Origin: Bacillota bacterium
Lineage (GTDB): Bacteria; Bacillota; Clostridia; Lachnospirales; Lachnospiraceae
NCBI GenBank assembly: GCA_902363515.1
Contig: CABJAN010000025.1
Location: forward strand, 1-47,503
DNA: 47,503 nucleotides
Reading direction: 5' to 3'
How positions within the stretch are numbered: position 1 is the first letter of the stretch; every line of letters starts with the position of its first letter. Position numbers and translations under genes: made by a program. The notes beneath the pieces were generated by a model. The model had not been told where the DNA came from and did no database searches. It saw only the letters and a program-made list of their open reading frames with translations. Positions 7,740 through 17,721 of this stretch are shown piece by piece.

Positions 7740-8423
7740 ATGCCGCCTTTACAGGGACAATGGCTGGAAGCCTTAAAGCCGGAATTTAAGAAACCATATT
7801 ATAAAGAATTGTTTGAAAAAGTAGGGCAGGAGTATCAGCAGAGAAAGATTTTTCCTGCTCCGGATGATATTTTTAATGCTTTTCACTTTACTCCGCTGGA
7901 TGAGGTGAAGGTCGTGATTTTGGGACAGGATCCTTATCATAATGACGGACAGGCTCATGGACTGTGTTTTTCCGTAAAACCAGAGGTAGAAGTGCCTCCG
8001 TCACTGGTAAATATTTATCAGGAGCTTCATGAGGACTGTGGATGTGAGATTCCAAACAATGGATATCTGGAGAAATGGGCAAAACAAGGGGTACTGATGT
8101 TAAATACAGTGCTGACTGTGCGGGCGCATCAGGCCAATTCCCACAGAGGAATGGGATGGGAGGAGTTTACAGATGCTGCCATTCGGGTACTGAATGAACA
8201 GGACAGACCCATCGTATTTCTGCTCTGGGGAAGACCGGCGCAGATGAAGAAAAGTATGCTGAACAATCCAAAACATCTGATTTTGGAAGCGCCGCACCCA
8301 AGCCCTTTATCTGCTTACCGGGGATTTTTCGGGTGCAGACATTTTAGTAAAACTAATGAATTTTTGAAAAGTCATGGATTGGAGCCCATTGACTGGCAGA
8401 TTGAAAATGTGCAGAGGGATTAA
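7740..8423 (+). CDS. ung: Uracil-DNA glycosylase, family 1
   Basis: Removes uracil from DNA arising from cytosine deamination or dUTP misincorporation, opening base-excision repair. The 227 residues are the family's usual length. The water-activating loop GQDPYHN gives catalytic D64, and the Leu-intercalation loop HPSPLSAYRG is intact; LLWG is the conserved strand before it. AAAGGAGGA precedes the ATG. It lies 45 nt after the kinase gene and is followed 5 nt later by the flippase gene, so the three may share a transcript. Confidence 0.96.
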   Translation: MPPLQGQWLEALKPEFKKPYYKELFEKVGQEYQQRKIFPAPDDIFNAFHFTPLDEVKVVILGQDPYHNDGQAHGLCFSVKPEVEVPPSLVNIYQELHEDCGCEIPNNGYLEKWAKQGVLMLNTVLTVRAHQANSHRGMGWEEFTDAAIRVLNEQDRPIVFLLWGRPAQMKKSMLNNPKHLILEAPHPSPLSAYRGFFGCRHFSKTNEFLKSHGLEPIDWQIENVQRD

Positions 8424-8428
8424 CATCG

Positions 8429-10054
8429 ATGGGAAAGAAAAATGATAATACATTAGTAAAAAATGCTTCTTTTCTTATGATTGCTGCGTTAATTTCCAAA
8501 ATTATCGGACTGATTTATAAAAGTCCTCTTTCCAGCACCATGGGAAAAGAGAGCTTTGGATGCTTTCAGTTTGCACAAAATGTTTATTTTATTTTGCTTA
8601 TGATTGCGTCTTTTAGCATTCCACAGGCAGTTTCCAAGATTATGGCAGAACGACTTGCCTTTCACAGATACCGGGATGCTCAGAAGATTTTTAAAGGCGC
8701 CTTATTCTATGCTGTGATTATGGGTGGGGCAGTTTCCATTCTCTGTGTGGTGGGAGCGCCTGTTTTAGTGCCGGATAAAATGGCAAATGCGCGTCTGGCG
8801 CTGCAGTTTCTTGCTCCAACGATTTTTATATCCGGTATTCTTGGCGTTTTTCGTGGATATTTTCAGGCATACCGTAATATGCTGCCAACTTCCATTTCTC
8901 AGATTGTAGAACAGATTGCAGTAGCGGTGGTAGCTCTTCTTATGGCAAATGTTATGGTAAGGCAGTTTGCGGGAGCAGACCCGGATGTACTGAGAAGCTG
9001 GAGCGCAGCAGGAGCAACCATGGGAACAGGAGCCGGGGTAACTGCGGCATTGTTGTTTATGCTGTTTGTTTATCAGGTGAACCGGAAATCCATTCAGAAA
9101 AAAATTGCCAGAGACAGGGTTTCTGTTGGAGAAAGCTATGGAGATGTAATGAAAACCATTGTACTCATTGTAGCGCCTATTATTCTCAGCGCATTTTTAT
9201 ACAATGTAAATAGTTACATCAACAGTATGATTTACACAGGCGTATCCGGAATCAAAGGTTTAAAAAGCAGTGTGGTAGAAGGGCTGTATGCAGAGTGCGG
9301 ATATTTCCTTACCATTATCAATATTCCGCTGACCCTTTCCAGTACAGCGCCTACCTCCATGATGCCGGAGGTGTCAGGGTACTATGCAAAAGGAGATAAA
9401 AAGACAGCCAAGGAGAAAATCAATAAAGCAACCTGGCTGAGTATGTTTATCTCCATTCCCTGCAGCGTAGGACTTTTTGTTTTGGCAGGTCCTATTACAA
9501 AACTGTTGTTTTCCACCACAGACGGAACTGCAGGATATCTCATGATGCTGGGAGTTATTACTGTTATTATGAATGGAATGTCCAATATTTCCAATGGTGT
9601 TCTTCAGGGCATTGGCAAGGCCAATATTCCTATGATTCATGCTGCCATTGCCCTGGTTTGTGATGTGGTGGTTGTGGTGATTTTGATGTTCGTCACGAAC
9701 TGGGGAATTTATAATGTGGTCATTGCCATGATTGTGTATGCGCTGATTATGTGCATATTAAATCAGAGGGCTATGTGGAAAGAACTGAAATATCACAACC
9801 CATGGAAAGAAGCCTATCTACTTCCTATGGCAGCGGCTGTTCCTATGGGGATTGTTGCATTTGTAGTTTATCACGGTGTTTATGCTGTGATGAAATCAAA
9901 TTTCATTGCTCTGATTCCAGCCATTGCACTGGGCGGATGTGTGTATTTCCTGGCCTATGTTGTAATAGCAAAGCCAAAGGAAGAGGACTTCGCGGGAATT
10001 CCTGGTGGAAGGACTTTGGTGAAAGTAGCAAGGAAACTGCCTTTTGGAAGATAA
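8429..10054 (+). CDS. SpoVB/MurJ-like polysaccharide or lipid flippase (MOP superfamily)
   Basis: A 541-residue polytopic membrane protein with about 14 predicted helices. The N-terminal pattern (LVKNASFLMIAALISKIIGL and KESFGCFQFAQNVY) is typical of the SpoVB/polysaccharide-export family, which flips lipid-linked cell-envelope precursors such as lipid II or spore cortex precursors. The helices run to about residue 515, with a short basic tail. The ATG lies 5 nt after the ung stop and its Shine-Dalgarno (AGAGGG) overlaps the end of ung. Whether it serves peptidoglycan, spore cortex or a polysaccharide cannot be decided here. Confidence 0.85.
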   Translation: MGKKNDNTLVKNASFLMIAALISKIIGLIYKSPLSSTMGKESFGCFQFAQNVYFILLMIASFSIPQAVSKIMAERLAFHRYRDAQKIFKGALFYAVIMGGAVSILCVVGAPVLVPDKMANARLALQFLAPTIFISGILGVFRGYFQAYRNMLPTSISQIVEQIAVAVVALLMANVMVRQFAGADPDVLRSWSAAGATMGTGAGVTAALLFMLFVYQVNRKSIQKKIARDRVSVGESYGDVMKTIVLIVAPIILSAFLYNVNSYINSMIYTGVSGIKGLKSSVVEGLYAECGYFLTIINIPLTLSSTAPTSMMPEVSGYYAKGDKKTAKEKINKATWLSMFISIPCSVGLFVLAGPITKLLFSTTDGTAGYLMMLGVITVIMNGMSNISNGVLQGIGKANIPMIHAAIALVCDVVVVVILMFVTNWGIYNVVIAMIVYALIMCILNQRAMWKELKYHNPWKEAYLLPMAAAVPMGIVAFVVYHGVYAVMKSNFIALIPAIALGGCVYFLAYVVIAKPKEEDFAGIPGGRTLVKVARKLPFGR

Positions 10055-10061
10055 AAATAAA

Positions 10062-10107
10062 GAGGGTATCACTTAATCATCTGATTTGATGATTTTGTGA
10101 TACCCTC
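10062..10107. terminator. Bidirectional terminator between flippase and acetyltransferase
   Basis: A perfect 11-bp stem (10062-10072 with 10097-10107) plus an inner AATCATC/GATGATT pairing. The T-rich tail is better on the minus strand (TTTATTTTTATC), so it mainly ends the acetyltransferase transcript, with the convergent flippase gene sharing it. Confidence 0.8.
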
Positions 10108-10142
10108 CTTATGTATGGGGCATGAGATTGAAAAACAGGAAG

Positions 10143-10583
10143 TTATGCTAATGAGAGTTCAATCTCATTAATCCTCTTTGTGATTGCATGAATTCTACCT
10201 GTTTCTTTAAATCCCATTTTGTGATAAAACCGTTTTGCATTGGTGTTGTTTTCGAGTATCCATAGAGTGGGGATACCAGTACATTGCTCAATAGCAAATC
10301 GCAGTAACTTTGTTCCATAGCCCATTTTCTGTTTATCCGGTAGAATATAAAGATCTTCAATCAGGCACTCTTTGACTGAAACAACGCCAACCGGCATATC
10401 TTCAACTAGCATATAAAACTTGCTTCCACAGTTCATCTTGTTTTGCACATATTCCTGCTGCCTTTCGGGGGTGTGTATTTCGACAAAATCTGGTACACAG
10501 AAAGAACGATGCGACTCTTTCCATGAGATTGAATGTATCATTGCGGCTTGTAACAAGTTCATTTTGTCCACTGTAATAATCAT
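10143..10583 (-). CDS. GNAT-family N-acetyltransferase
   Basis: A 146-residue acetyltransferase of the GNAT fold that moves an acetyl group from acetyl-CoA to an unknown amine. Strand 4 and the acetyl-CoA site are visible: LIEDLYILPDKQKMGYGTKL contains the Q/R-x-x-G-x-G/A loop as QKMGYG, followed by the C-terminal NTNAKRFYHKMGF motif. The start is the ATG at 10583 with GGAGGG upstream; a GTG four codons earlier lies within that site. It is monocistronic between its own promoter and the shared terminator. Confidence 0.85.
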   Translation of the reverse strand: MIITVDKMNLLQAAMIHSISWKESHRSFCVPDFVEIHTPERQQEYVQNKMNCGSKFYMLVEDMPVGVVSVKECLIEDLYILPDKQKMGYGTKLLRFAIEQCTGIPTLWILENNTNAKRFYHKMGFKETGRIHAITKRINEIELSLA

Positions 10584-10627
10584 GCTTCCCTCCACAGCTT
10601 CAAATTTATCACTTTCTCCCTACCCGT

Positions 10628-10656
10628 ATTATAACAGTTCCACATATCTGCCACAA
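10628..10656 (-). promoter_or_regulatory. Promoter of the acetyltransferase gene
   Basis: On the minus strand TTGTGG (10656-10651), a 17-bp spacer and TATAAT (10633-10628) lie about 45 nt upstream of the start codon. Confidence 0.6.
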
Positions 10657-10743
10657 TGAAAATCGTCATACCCTTGCCATTTTTCTAACAACAAAGATGC
10701 AAATTTTAATTTTTATGGTTCTATATGGCATTGGCGTGTTCTT

Positions 10744-10944
10744 TTATACTTCTAGTGCCTTCCTAAGAGAATCCACATCGGAATATCTCGTAGCGGAAGA
10801 ATCGGCCATAAGCTTTCTTCCTTTTTCTATTGCAGTGATGGTTATTTCGTTTGGTATATCCAGTTTTAAAGCAAAAGGAATACCATGTTCGTGGATTGAG
10901 GTTCGCAGAATATCAGTTTTGATATTCAAATTCGTAGTTGCCAT
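10744..10944 (-). pseudogene. RelB/DinJ-type antitoxin with internal deletion, no toxin
   Basis: A 66-residue product that begins MATTNLNIKTD like full RelB/DinJ antitoxins and then jumps to ILRTSIHEHGIPFALKLD. In typical members about 25 residues lie between these blocks and form the helices of the ribbon-helix-helix DNA-binding domain; here they are missing and the frame is kept (junction near 10908-10914). The toxin-binding C-terminal half is intact. No RelE/YafQ-like frame follows. AGGAGGT precedes the ATG and the gene starts 28 nt after the activase gene, so read-through is likely. A shortened orphan antitoxin is also possible. Confidence 0.65.
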
Positions 10945-10972
10945 ACAGAACACCTCCTAGTATCTGTAGAAA

Positions 10973-13900
10973 TCACTGAAGCTTTTTAAACGCAGTGGAA
11001 AGCATTAATTTAATACGGTTTAACTGATTCACTTCGCTGGCGCCCGGGTCATAGTCCACAGCCACTATGTTTGCCTGCGGATAGTCCTTCCGGATGGCCT
11101 TGATAACGCCTTTTCCCACAATGTGGTTTGGCAGACAGCCAAATGGCTGGATGCACACAATGTTTGGTGTGTCTGAGTGGAGTAACTCCATCATTTCTCC
11201 GGTTAGAAACCAGCCTTCCCCGGTCTGATTTCCTATGGAAACAATGGGTTTTGCCATGTTTGCCAAATCTTCAATTTTGGCAGAAGGAGTGAAGTGCTTA
11301 CTCTTTTCAAATTCTTTGTTGGCAGCTCTTCGGATGAATTCAATGGCAGCGATTCCCAGATTTCCCTTTTGAGCCAGGGATTTCTTAAAGCCTAACTGCT
11401 CTGCCTTAAAGTTCTGATTATAGAAGCAGTAGCACATGAAATCAATTAAATCCGGGCAAACAGCCTCAGCTCCTTCTTTTTCCAGAAGTTCAGCCAGGTG
11501 ATTATTGGCTGCCGGAAGGAATTTTACCAGAATTTCTCCTACAATTCCCACCCTTGGTTTCTTTTCGTTGGTAATAGGAAGGGTATCAAACTCCCGAATC
11601 ATCTGGCGGCAAATATGGTTAAACTGGTTAAATCCGGCATGCTTGCCAGTTAAGAAGGAGATACAGCGTTTTTCCCATTTCCGGTGCAGGGCATTGGCAG
11701 AGCCTTTGACTGCTTCATAAGGACGCATCCGGTACAGACATTTCATTAAGATATCCCCGAAAACAGCCCCGTAAGCAATTCTGGAAGCCAGCTTTGGTGT
11801 GATTTTAAAGCCGGGGTTTTCCTCCAGACCGCTTAAATTCAGAGAAATTACCGGAATGTGAGCTAAATTCGCTTTTTTCAAAGCTCTGCGGATAAAGCCG
11901 ATATAATTGGAAGCCCGGCAGCCCCCGCCAGTCTGGGTCATAATAATGGCAGTTTTGTTCAAATCGTATTTGCCAGAAAGCAGCGCCTGCATAATCTGTC
12001 CTACTACAAGAAGAGAAGGGTAGCAGGCATCATTATTTACATACTTTAATCCCACGTCCACAGCAGATTTGTTGTCATTTGGCAATACCTCAAGCTGGTA
12101 GCCGCTGGCATTAAACGCAGCCTGAAGGATGGAAAAATGAATGGGTGACATCTGGGGACATAAAATCGTATAATGTTTCCGCATTTCCTCAGTAAACACA
12201 ACTTTTTCAATAGAAGAGGACTGTATTTTCCTTGGCTTTTTCTGCTGTTCCTTTACCCGGATGGCAGCCAGGAGAGAACGAACACGGATTCTGGCTGCTC
12301 CCAGGTTGTTTACCTCATCAATTTTCAGGCAGGTGTAGATTTTGCCACTGTTGGAGAGGATTTCGTTTACCTGGTCTGTGGTTACAGCATCCAGACCGCA
12401 GCCAAAGGAGTTTAGCTGAATTAAATCCAGATTTTCTTTTTCCTTTACAAAGTTGGCGGCAGCATAAAGCCTGGTGTGGTACATCCACTGGTCGTTGACG
12501 CGCAGAGGACGTTCAATGGGCGCCAGGTGAGAGACAGAGTCCTCGGTAAGCACTGCAATTCCATAGGAAGTAATTAACTCTGGAATTCCATGGTGGATTT
12601 CCGGGTCAATGTGGTAGGGGCGTCCTGCCAGCACAATACCTCTGCGTCCTGTTTTTTCCAGATACTCCAGGGTTTCCTCACCTTTTCGCATAATATCCCT
12701 GCGGCAACGGTCCAGCTCCAGCCATGCTTCATGAGCAGCAGCCTGTACCTCCTGGGCAGGAATTCCCGGAAACTCCTCGATTAACCGCTCGGTAACCGTT
12801 TCTTCACTGGTAAGAGATAAAAACGGATTGTGGAAGCGGATAGAGGCATCCTGAAGTTCATCCACATTGTTTTTGATATTCTCAGCATAAGAGGTTACAA
12901 TGGGGCAGTTATAGTGATTTACAGAATCTGTAAATTCTGTCCGCTCATAAGGAATACAAGGATAAAAAATATAATGAACGCCCTGTTTGATCAGCCAGGA
13001 AACATGTCCGTGAGCCAGTTTTGCGGGATAACACTCTGATTCACTGGGGATGGATTCAATACCCAATTCGTAAATTTTTCTGGTTGAAGTAGGAGAGAGT
13101 ACCACCTGATATCCCAACTGGGTGAAAAAGGTATACCAGAAAGGATAATTTTCATACATGTTTAAGACTCTCGGAATTCCTACCTTGCCCCGAAACGCCT
13201 TGTCCTTGGTAAGAGGCACATAGGAAAACAGTTTTTTGTATTTATAATCATAAAGGTTGGGGATGTTATCCTTGTTTTTTTCTTTTCCGATTCCACGCTC
13301 ACAGCGGTTGCCGGAAATAAACTGGCGTCCTCCTGAGAATTTATTAATGGTAAGACGGCAGTTATTGGTACAGCCCTTACAGTTTGCCATGGTGGTGCGG
13401 TATTCCAGAGAATTGATTTTCTCAATAGGAAGCATGGTGGAAACCTTGCTTTTATCATAACGCTCTCTGGCAATGAGCGCAGCGCCGAAAGCGCCCATAA
13501 TACCTGCAATGTCCGGGCGGATGGCTTCGCACTCTGCAATCTTTTCAAAAGCCCGCAGTACCGCATCATTGTAGAAGGTACCTCCCTGTACTACAATGTG
13601 CTGTCCAAGCTCAGAAGCGTCAGAAACCTTAATTACCTTGTAAAGGGCGTTTTTAATAACCGAATAAGCCAGTCCTGCAGAAATGTCAGCCACAGAGGCG
13701 CCTTCCTTTTGCGCCTGCTTTACCTTGGAGTTCATGAAAACCGTACACCTGGTTCCCAGGTCAATGGGATTTTCTGCAAATAAAGCTGCTTTGGCGAAAT
13801 CCTGTACACTGTAGTTTAAGGATTTTGCAAAGGTCTCAATAAAAGAGCCGCAGCCGGAGGAGCAGGCCTCGTTTAACTGTACGCTGTCTACGGTCTGGTC

Positions 13901-15220
13901 TTTGATTTTGATGCATTTCATATCCTGACCGCCAATGTCAAGAATACAGTCCACCTTTGGATCAAAGAAAGCAGCCGCATAATAATGGGAAACCGTTTCG
14001 ACTTCCCCTTCATCCAGCAGGAGAGCTGCCTTAATCAGAGCTTCCCCATAACCGGTAGAGCAGGAGTAGGCAATTTTCGCGCCGGCAGGAAGCTGGTCAT
14101 AAATTTCCTGAATAGCCCGGATGGAAGTTGCCAGAGGATTTCCATTGTTGTTGCTGTAAAAGGAGTATAAAAGAGCCCCATCTTCCCCTACCAGGGCAGC
14201 TTTTGTGGTAGTAGAACCGGCGTCAATACCAAGATAGCAGTTTCCTTTGTACTGGGATAATTCTGCAGTTTTAATATTGTACTGACTCTGACGCTGGTTA
14301 AAGACCGCGTAATCTTCTTTTGATGCAAACAAGGGTTCCATACGGTCTACTTCAAAATCCATATGAATGGACGCCTTTAAACGGTCCCGCATAGCAAGAA
14401 TGGATACGGGTGCTGCTTCTGGTTTGGCATTTAAGGCAGAGCCCATAGCTGCAAACAAATGAGAATTTTCCGGTACAATAGTATGCTCCTCATCCAGCTT
14501 TAAGGTACGGATAAAGGCAGTCTTTAATTCAGACAAAAAGTGCAGAGGACCACCTAAAAATGCCACATGTCCCCGGATAGGTTTACCACAGGCCAGTCCG
14601 CTGATGGTCTGGTTTACCACTGCCTGGAAAATAGAGGCAGATAAATCTTCTTTGGTAGCGCCCTCATTAATGAGAGGCTGAATATCAGTTTTGGCAAATA
14701 CGCCACAGCGGGCAGCAATAGGGTAAAGCGCCTTGTAGGTTTTTGCATATTCGTTCAGTCCGGGAGCGTCTGTCTGAAGCAGGGAAGCCATCTGGTCAAT
14801 AAAGGAACCGGTACCTCCGGCGCAGATACCGTTCATACGCTGCTCCACATTTCCCCCTTCAAAGTAAATAATCTTGGCATCTTCACCGCCCAGTTCAATG
14901 GCTACATCTGTTTTTGGAGCAAATTCCTCCAGAGAGGAAGAAACCGCAATGACTTCCTGTACAAAAGGAACTTCCAGATGATTTGCCAGGGTTAAGCCGC
15001 CGGAACCGGTAATAACCGGTATGGTCTGGATAGAACCAAGGGCCTGGCTGGCTTTGTCCAAAAGGTTTGCCAGAGTATTTTGAATATCTGCAAAATGCCT
15101 TTCATAGTCCGAAAATAACAATTCGTGTTTTTCGTTTAAAACAGCCACTTTTACCGTGGTGGAACCAATGTCAATTCCAAGAGGATAAGCAGTCTGCTGT
15201 GTGGTTTTATGATCTTCCAT
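10973..15220 (-). CDS. Large acyl-CoA dehydratase activase/reductase fusion (BadF/BadG, DUF2229, HgdB-like)
   Basis: A 1415-residue protein. Residues about 14-265 and 330-590 are two ASKHA-type ATPase domains of the BadF/BadG/HgdC family ([29 protein letters not shown]). Each carries the Cys pair expected to hold a [4Fe-4S] cluster: C133 and C172 in the first, C453 and C492 in the second. A further cluster motif follows at C614, C617, C621 and C640. The rest is a DUF2229 region and a part like the 2-hydroxyacyl-CoA dehydratase subunits, with conserved Cys motifs [19 protein letters not shown] and [11 protein letters not shown]. Family members use ATP to push electrons to low potential. The substrate is unknown and no dehydratase genes are adjacent. 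The start at 15220 has AGGAGGT 8 nt upstream. Confidence 0.88.
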   Translation of the reverse strand: MEDHKTTQQTAYPLGIDIGSTTVKVAVLNEKHELLFSDYERHFADIQNTLANLLDKASQALGSIQTIPVITGSGGLTLANHLEVPFVQEVIAVSSSLEEFAPKTDVAIELGGEDAKIIYFEGGNVEQRMNGICAGGTGSFIDQMASLLQTDAPGLNEYAKTYKALYPIAARCGVFAKTDIQPLINEGATKEDLSASIFQAVVNQTISGLACGKPIRGHVAFLGGPLHFLSELKTAFIRTLKLDEEHTIVPENSHLFAAMGSALNAKPEAAPVSILAMRDRLKASIHMDFEVDRMEPLFASKEDYAVFNQRQSQYNIKTAELSQYKGNCYLGIDAGSTTTKAALVGEDGALLYSFYSNNNGNPLATSIRAIQEIYDQLPAGAKIAYSCSTGYGEALIKAALLLDEGEVETVSHYYAAAFFDPKVDCILDIGGQDMKCIKIKDQTVDSVQLNEACSSGCGSFIETFAKSLNYSVQDFAKAALFAENPIDLGTRCTVFMNSKVKQAQKEGASVADISAGLAYSVIKNALYKVIKVSDASELGQHIVVQGGTFYNDAVLRAFEKIAECEAIRPDIAGIMGAFGAALIARERYDKSKVSTMLPIEKINSLEYRTTMANCKGCTNNCRLTINKFSGGRQFISGNRCERGIGKEKNKDNIPNLYDYKYKKLFSYVPLTKDKAFRGKVGIPRVLNMYENYPFWYTFFTQLGYQVVLSPTSTRKIYELGIESIPSESECYPAKLAHGHVSWLIKQGVHYIFYPCIPYERTEFTDSVNHYNCPIVTSYAENIKNNVDELQDASIRFHNPFLSLTSEETVTERLIEEFPGIPAQEVQAAAHEAWLELDRCRRDIMRKGEETLEYLEKTGRRGIVLAGRPYHIDPEIHHGIPELITSYGIAVLTEDSVSHLAPIERPLRVNDQWMYHTRLYAAANFVKEKENLDLIQLNSFGCGLDAVTTDQVNEILSNSGKIYTCLKIDEVNNLGAARIRVRSLLAAIRVKEQQKKPRKIQSSSIEKVVFTEEMRKHYTILCPQMSPIHFSILQAAFNASGYQLEVLPNDNKSAVDVGLKYVNNDACYPSLLVVGQIMQALLSGKYDLNKTAIIMTQTGGGCRASNYIGFIRRALKKANLAHIPVISLNLSGLEENPGFKITPKLASRIAYGAVFGDILMKCLYRMRPYEAVKGSANALHRKWEKRCISFLTGKHAGFNQFNHICRQMIREFDTLPITNEKKPRVGIVGEILVKFLPAANNHLAELLEKEGAEAVCPDLIDFMCYCFYNQNFKAEQLGFKKSLAQKGNLGIAAIEFIRRAANKEFEKSKHFTPSAKIEDLANMAKPIVSIGNQTGEGWFLTGEMMELLHSDTPNIVCIQPFGCLPNHIVGKGVIKAIRKDYPQANIVAVDYDPGASEVNQLNRIKLMLSTAFKKLQ

Positions 15221-15297
15221 AGTCGGAGACCTCCTAGTCATATCTATGTATTTCTACTTATTAATATGTGTCATGATTTCTAAAAAAACCAATGTAC

Positions 15298-15326
15298 ATT
15301 ATACGACAAAATCTGGGAAAAAACAA
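15298..15326 (-). promoter_or_regulatory. Promoter of the activase fusion gene
   Basis: On the minus strand TTGTTT (15326-15321), a 17-bp spacer and a perfect TATAAT (15303-15298), about 78 nt upstream of the start. It is divergent from the tgt promoter, with 20 bp between the two -35 boxes. Confidence 0.65.
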
Positions 15327-15346
15327 TCGTAAATATTACCAGACCG

Positions 15347-15375
15347 TTGCGTTTCTAAATAGGGTATGATAGAAT
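15347..15375 (+). promoter_or_regulatory. Promoter of tgt
   Basis: TTGCGT (15347-15352), a 17-bp spacer and TAGAAT (15370-15375), about 45 nt before the tgt start. Confidence 0.6.
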
Positions 15376-15420
15376 ATTTTCTGTTACAAAGGAAAGAAAA
15401 GAGAAGAGGAATATAAATTT

Positions 15421-16551
15421 ATGTATACATTGCTGAAACAGGAAGGCAGAGCAAAGCGTGCCAGATTAGAGACGGTTCATGGAACCATTGAGACACCGGT
15501 ATTTATGAATGTGGGAACCGTAGCTGCTATTAAAGGGGCAGTATCTACTACGGATTTACACGAAATCAAGACCCAGGTGGAATTATCCAATACCTATCAT
15601 CTTCATGTGCGTCCGGGAGACCATATTATTAAACAACTGGGAGGGCTGCACAAGTTTATGAACTGGGACCGCCCCATTCTTACGGATTCCGGCGGATTTC
15701 AGGTATTTTCTCTGGCAAAACTGAGAAAGATTAAGGAAGAGGGCGTGTACTTCAATTCCCATATTGACGGCAGAAAAATTTTCATGGGACCGGAGGAAAG
15801 TATGCAGATTCAGTCTAACCTGGGTTCTACCATTGCTATGGCTTTTGATGAATGCCCCTCCAGTGTGGCAAGCCGGGAATATGTGCAGGCGTCTGTAGAC
15901 CGCACCACCAGATGGCTGCAGCGGTGCAAAGACGAAATGGCAAGACTGAATTCCCTGGAGGATACTGTAAATCCTCATCAGTTATTGTTTGGAATTAATC
16001 AGGGAGCTATTTATGATGATATTCGTATTGCTCATGCAGAGACGATTTCCAAAATGAATCTGGACGGGTACGCTATTGGTGGTCTGGCGGTAGGAGAGAC
16101 CCATGAGGAAATGTACCGGATTCTGGACAGTGTGGTGCCACATCTTCCTGTGGATAAACCAACCTATCTCATGGGAGTGGGAACTCCGGCAAATATTTTG
16201 GAGGCTGTTTCAAGAGGTGTGGATTTCTTTGACTGTGTATACCCAAGTCGTAACGGACGTCATGGTCATGTGTATACCAATTCTGGAAAGATTAATCTGT
16301 TTAATGCCAAATATGAATTGGATTCCCGTCCCATTGAAGAAGGATGCCAGTGCCCGGCATGCCGCCACTACAGCAGAGCCTATATCCGCCACTTATTAAA
16401 GGCAAAAGAAATGCTGGGAATGCGTCTGTGTGTGCTTCATAACCTGTATTTTTATAACACTATGATGGAAGAAATCAGGGATGCTCTGGATCAGGGATGT
16501 TTTGAAGAATACAAGAACCGTAAGCTGGAAGGAATGCAGGCAAAAAAATAA
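15421..16551 (+). CDS. tgt: tRNA-guanine transglycosylase
   Basis: Exchanges guanine 34 of Asp, Asn, His and Tyr tRNAs for the queuosine precursor preQ1. The 376 residues are the usual bacterial length. D89 lies in ILTDSGGFQVFSL (substrate binding), the nucleophile is D271 in VDFFDCVYPSRNGRHG, and the zinc site is C309, C311, C314 and H340. The pair tgt-yajC is a common order in Firmicutes, although secDF, which often follows, is absent here. The start has AGAGGA about 10 nt upstream. Confidence 0.97.
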   Translation: MYTLLKQEGRAKRARLETVHGTIETPVFMNVGTVAAIKGAVSTTDLHEIKTQVELSNTYHLHVRPGDHIIKQLGGLHKFMNWDRPILTDSGGFQVFSLAKLRKIKEEGVYFNSHIDGRKIFMGPEESMQIQSNLGSTIAMAFDECPSSVASREYVQASVDRTTRWLQRCKDEMARLNSLEDTVNPHQLLFGINQGAIYDDIRIAHAETISKMNLDGYAIGGLAVGETHEEMYRILDSVVPHLPVDKPTYLMGVGTPANILEAVSRGVDFFDCVYPSRNGRHGHVYTNSGKINLFNAKYELDSRPIEEGCQCPACRHYSRAYIRHLLKAKEMLGMRLCVLHNLYFYNTMMEEIRDALDQGCFEEYKNRKLEGMQAKK

Positions 16552-16562
16552 AGAGAAAAGGC

Positions 16563-16591
16563 TTGAAGAAACAGGAATAATTGTGTATTAT
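16563..16591 (+). promoter_or_regulatory. Candidate yajC promoter
   Basis: TTGAAG (16563-16568), a 17-bp spacer and TATTAT (16586-16591) between tgt and yajC. yajC may also be read from the tgt promoter. Confidence 0.45.
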
Positions 16592-16646
16592 TATAATAAT
16601 GTCCACCAAGAGATGAGACAAAGATTAAAATGCAGGAGGATGTAAC

Positions 16647-16958
16647 ATGTTTTTATCAACAGCAGCAGGTGCAGGAAGTATGATTACCTTGTTTTTGCCA
16701 TTAGTTGTATTCTTTCTTCTGATGTATTTTATGGTTATGAGACCTCAGAAAAAAGAACAGCAGAGAGTAAAAAGCATGCTGGCAGCTATGGAAGTAGGCG
16801 ACAGTGTGGTAACTACCAGCGGATTCTATGGAATCATCATTGATATTACAGATGAAGATGTAATTGTAGAGTTTGGAAATAACAGAAACTGCAGAATTCC
16901 TATGAGAAAAGCAGCCATTGCAGAAGTAGAAAAAGCAAGCGATGGCGCTGCAGAATAA
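16647..16958 (+). CDS. yajC: Preprotein translocase accessory subunit YajC
   Basis: A 103-residue single-pass membrane protein that associates with SecDF-YidC at the Sec translocon. One N-terminal helix (residues 12-31) is followed by the hallmark MRPQKKEQQR, and a small soluble domain with GDSVVTTSGFYG and VIVEFGNN. It follows AGGAGG and ends in its own terminator. The downstream genes are serine metabolism, not secDF. Confidence 0.95.
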   Translation: MFLSTAAGAGSMITLFLPLVVFFLLMYFMVMRPQKKEQQRVKSMLAAMEVGDSVVTTSGFYGIIIDITDEDVIVEFGNNRNCRIPMRKAAIAEVEKASDGAAE

Positions 16959-16967
16959 GGAAGTTGG

Positions 16968-17009
16968 AAAGAGGATGTCGGTATGTGTAGAGAGCGGCAT
17001 CCTCTTTTT
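16968..17009 (+). terminator. Terminator of tgt-yajC
   Basis: A 13-bp stem (16968-16980 with 16995-17007, one G-U pair) followed directly by TTTTT. Confidence 0.85.
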
Positions 17010-17046
17010 GGCATCTGCATGTTTTGCTGAATGAAAGGAGAGTATT

Positions 17047-17712
17047 ATGGCGTTTATCAGCTTGTTTGAAGTCATTGGCCCAAACATGGTGGGACCTTCC
17101 AGTTCCCATACCGCAGGGGCAGCATCCATGGCTCTTTTGGCCAGAAAATTATTTCCGGGAGAAATTGCAAAGGTGACCTTTACCCTGTATGGTTCTTTTG
17201 CCAGAACCTACCGGGGACATGGGACAGACCGGGCGCTTCTGGGAGGCATTATGGGATTTGAAACCGATGATTTGCGAATCCGGGATTCCCTGGAACTGGC
17301 GAAACAGGAAGGAATCGAATATAATTTCCAGTTAGGAGAGGACGAAAATCTCCATCCAAATACAGCAGATATGGATATCCGGGGAACCAAAGGTGAGAGG
17401 CTTTTTGTGCGTGGCGTTTCCATAGGGGGAGGAAAGGTAAAAATCGTAAAGCTCAATCAGATTGACGTGGACTTTACAGGAGAGTACAGCACTCTGATTG
17501 TAAGCCAGACAGACAAACCGGGAGTTGTGGCTCATATTACGAAGATTTTAAGTGAAGAAAAAGTAAACATTGCCTTTATGCGCCTGTTCCGGGAGGAAAA
17601 GGGGGCTGCGGCTTTTACCATTGTGGAATCAGATGAAAAAATTCCAGTGGAGGTATTAGATAAAATCAGAGCGAATCCACTGGTTTCAGATATTATGCTG
17701 GTGCAGTTATAG
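17047..17712 (+). CDS. sdaAB: L-serine ammonia-lyase, iron-sulfur-dependent, beta subunit
   Basis: The 221-residue beta subunit of the two-chain [4Fe-4S] L-serine dehydratase, which converts serine to pyruvate and ammonia. The N-terminal part carries FEVIGPNMVGPSSSHTAG, the family signature. An ACT domain occupies about residues 148-219 (YSTLIVSQTDKPGVVAHIT), possibly an allosteric serine site. AAAGGAG precedes the ATG. The alpha subunit gene begins 9 nt after its stop. Confidence 0.95.
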   Translation: MAFISLFEVIGPNMVGPSSSHTAGAASMALLARKLFPGEIAKVTFTLYGSFARTYRGHGTDRALLGGIMGFETDDLRIRDSLELAKQEGIEYNFQLGEDENLHPNTADMDIRGTKGERLFVRGVSIGGGKVKIVKLNQIDVDFTGEYSTLIVSQTDKPGVVAHITKILSEEKVNIAFMRLFREEKGAAAFTIVESDEKIPVEVLDKIRANPLVSDIMLVQL

Positions 17713-17721
17713 GAGGGAAAA

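Noticed and set aside
10590..10743. Possible toxin gene downstream of relB
   Set aside because: No RelE, YafQ or other toxin-like frame is present on the minus strand; the stretch holds the acetyltransferase promoter.
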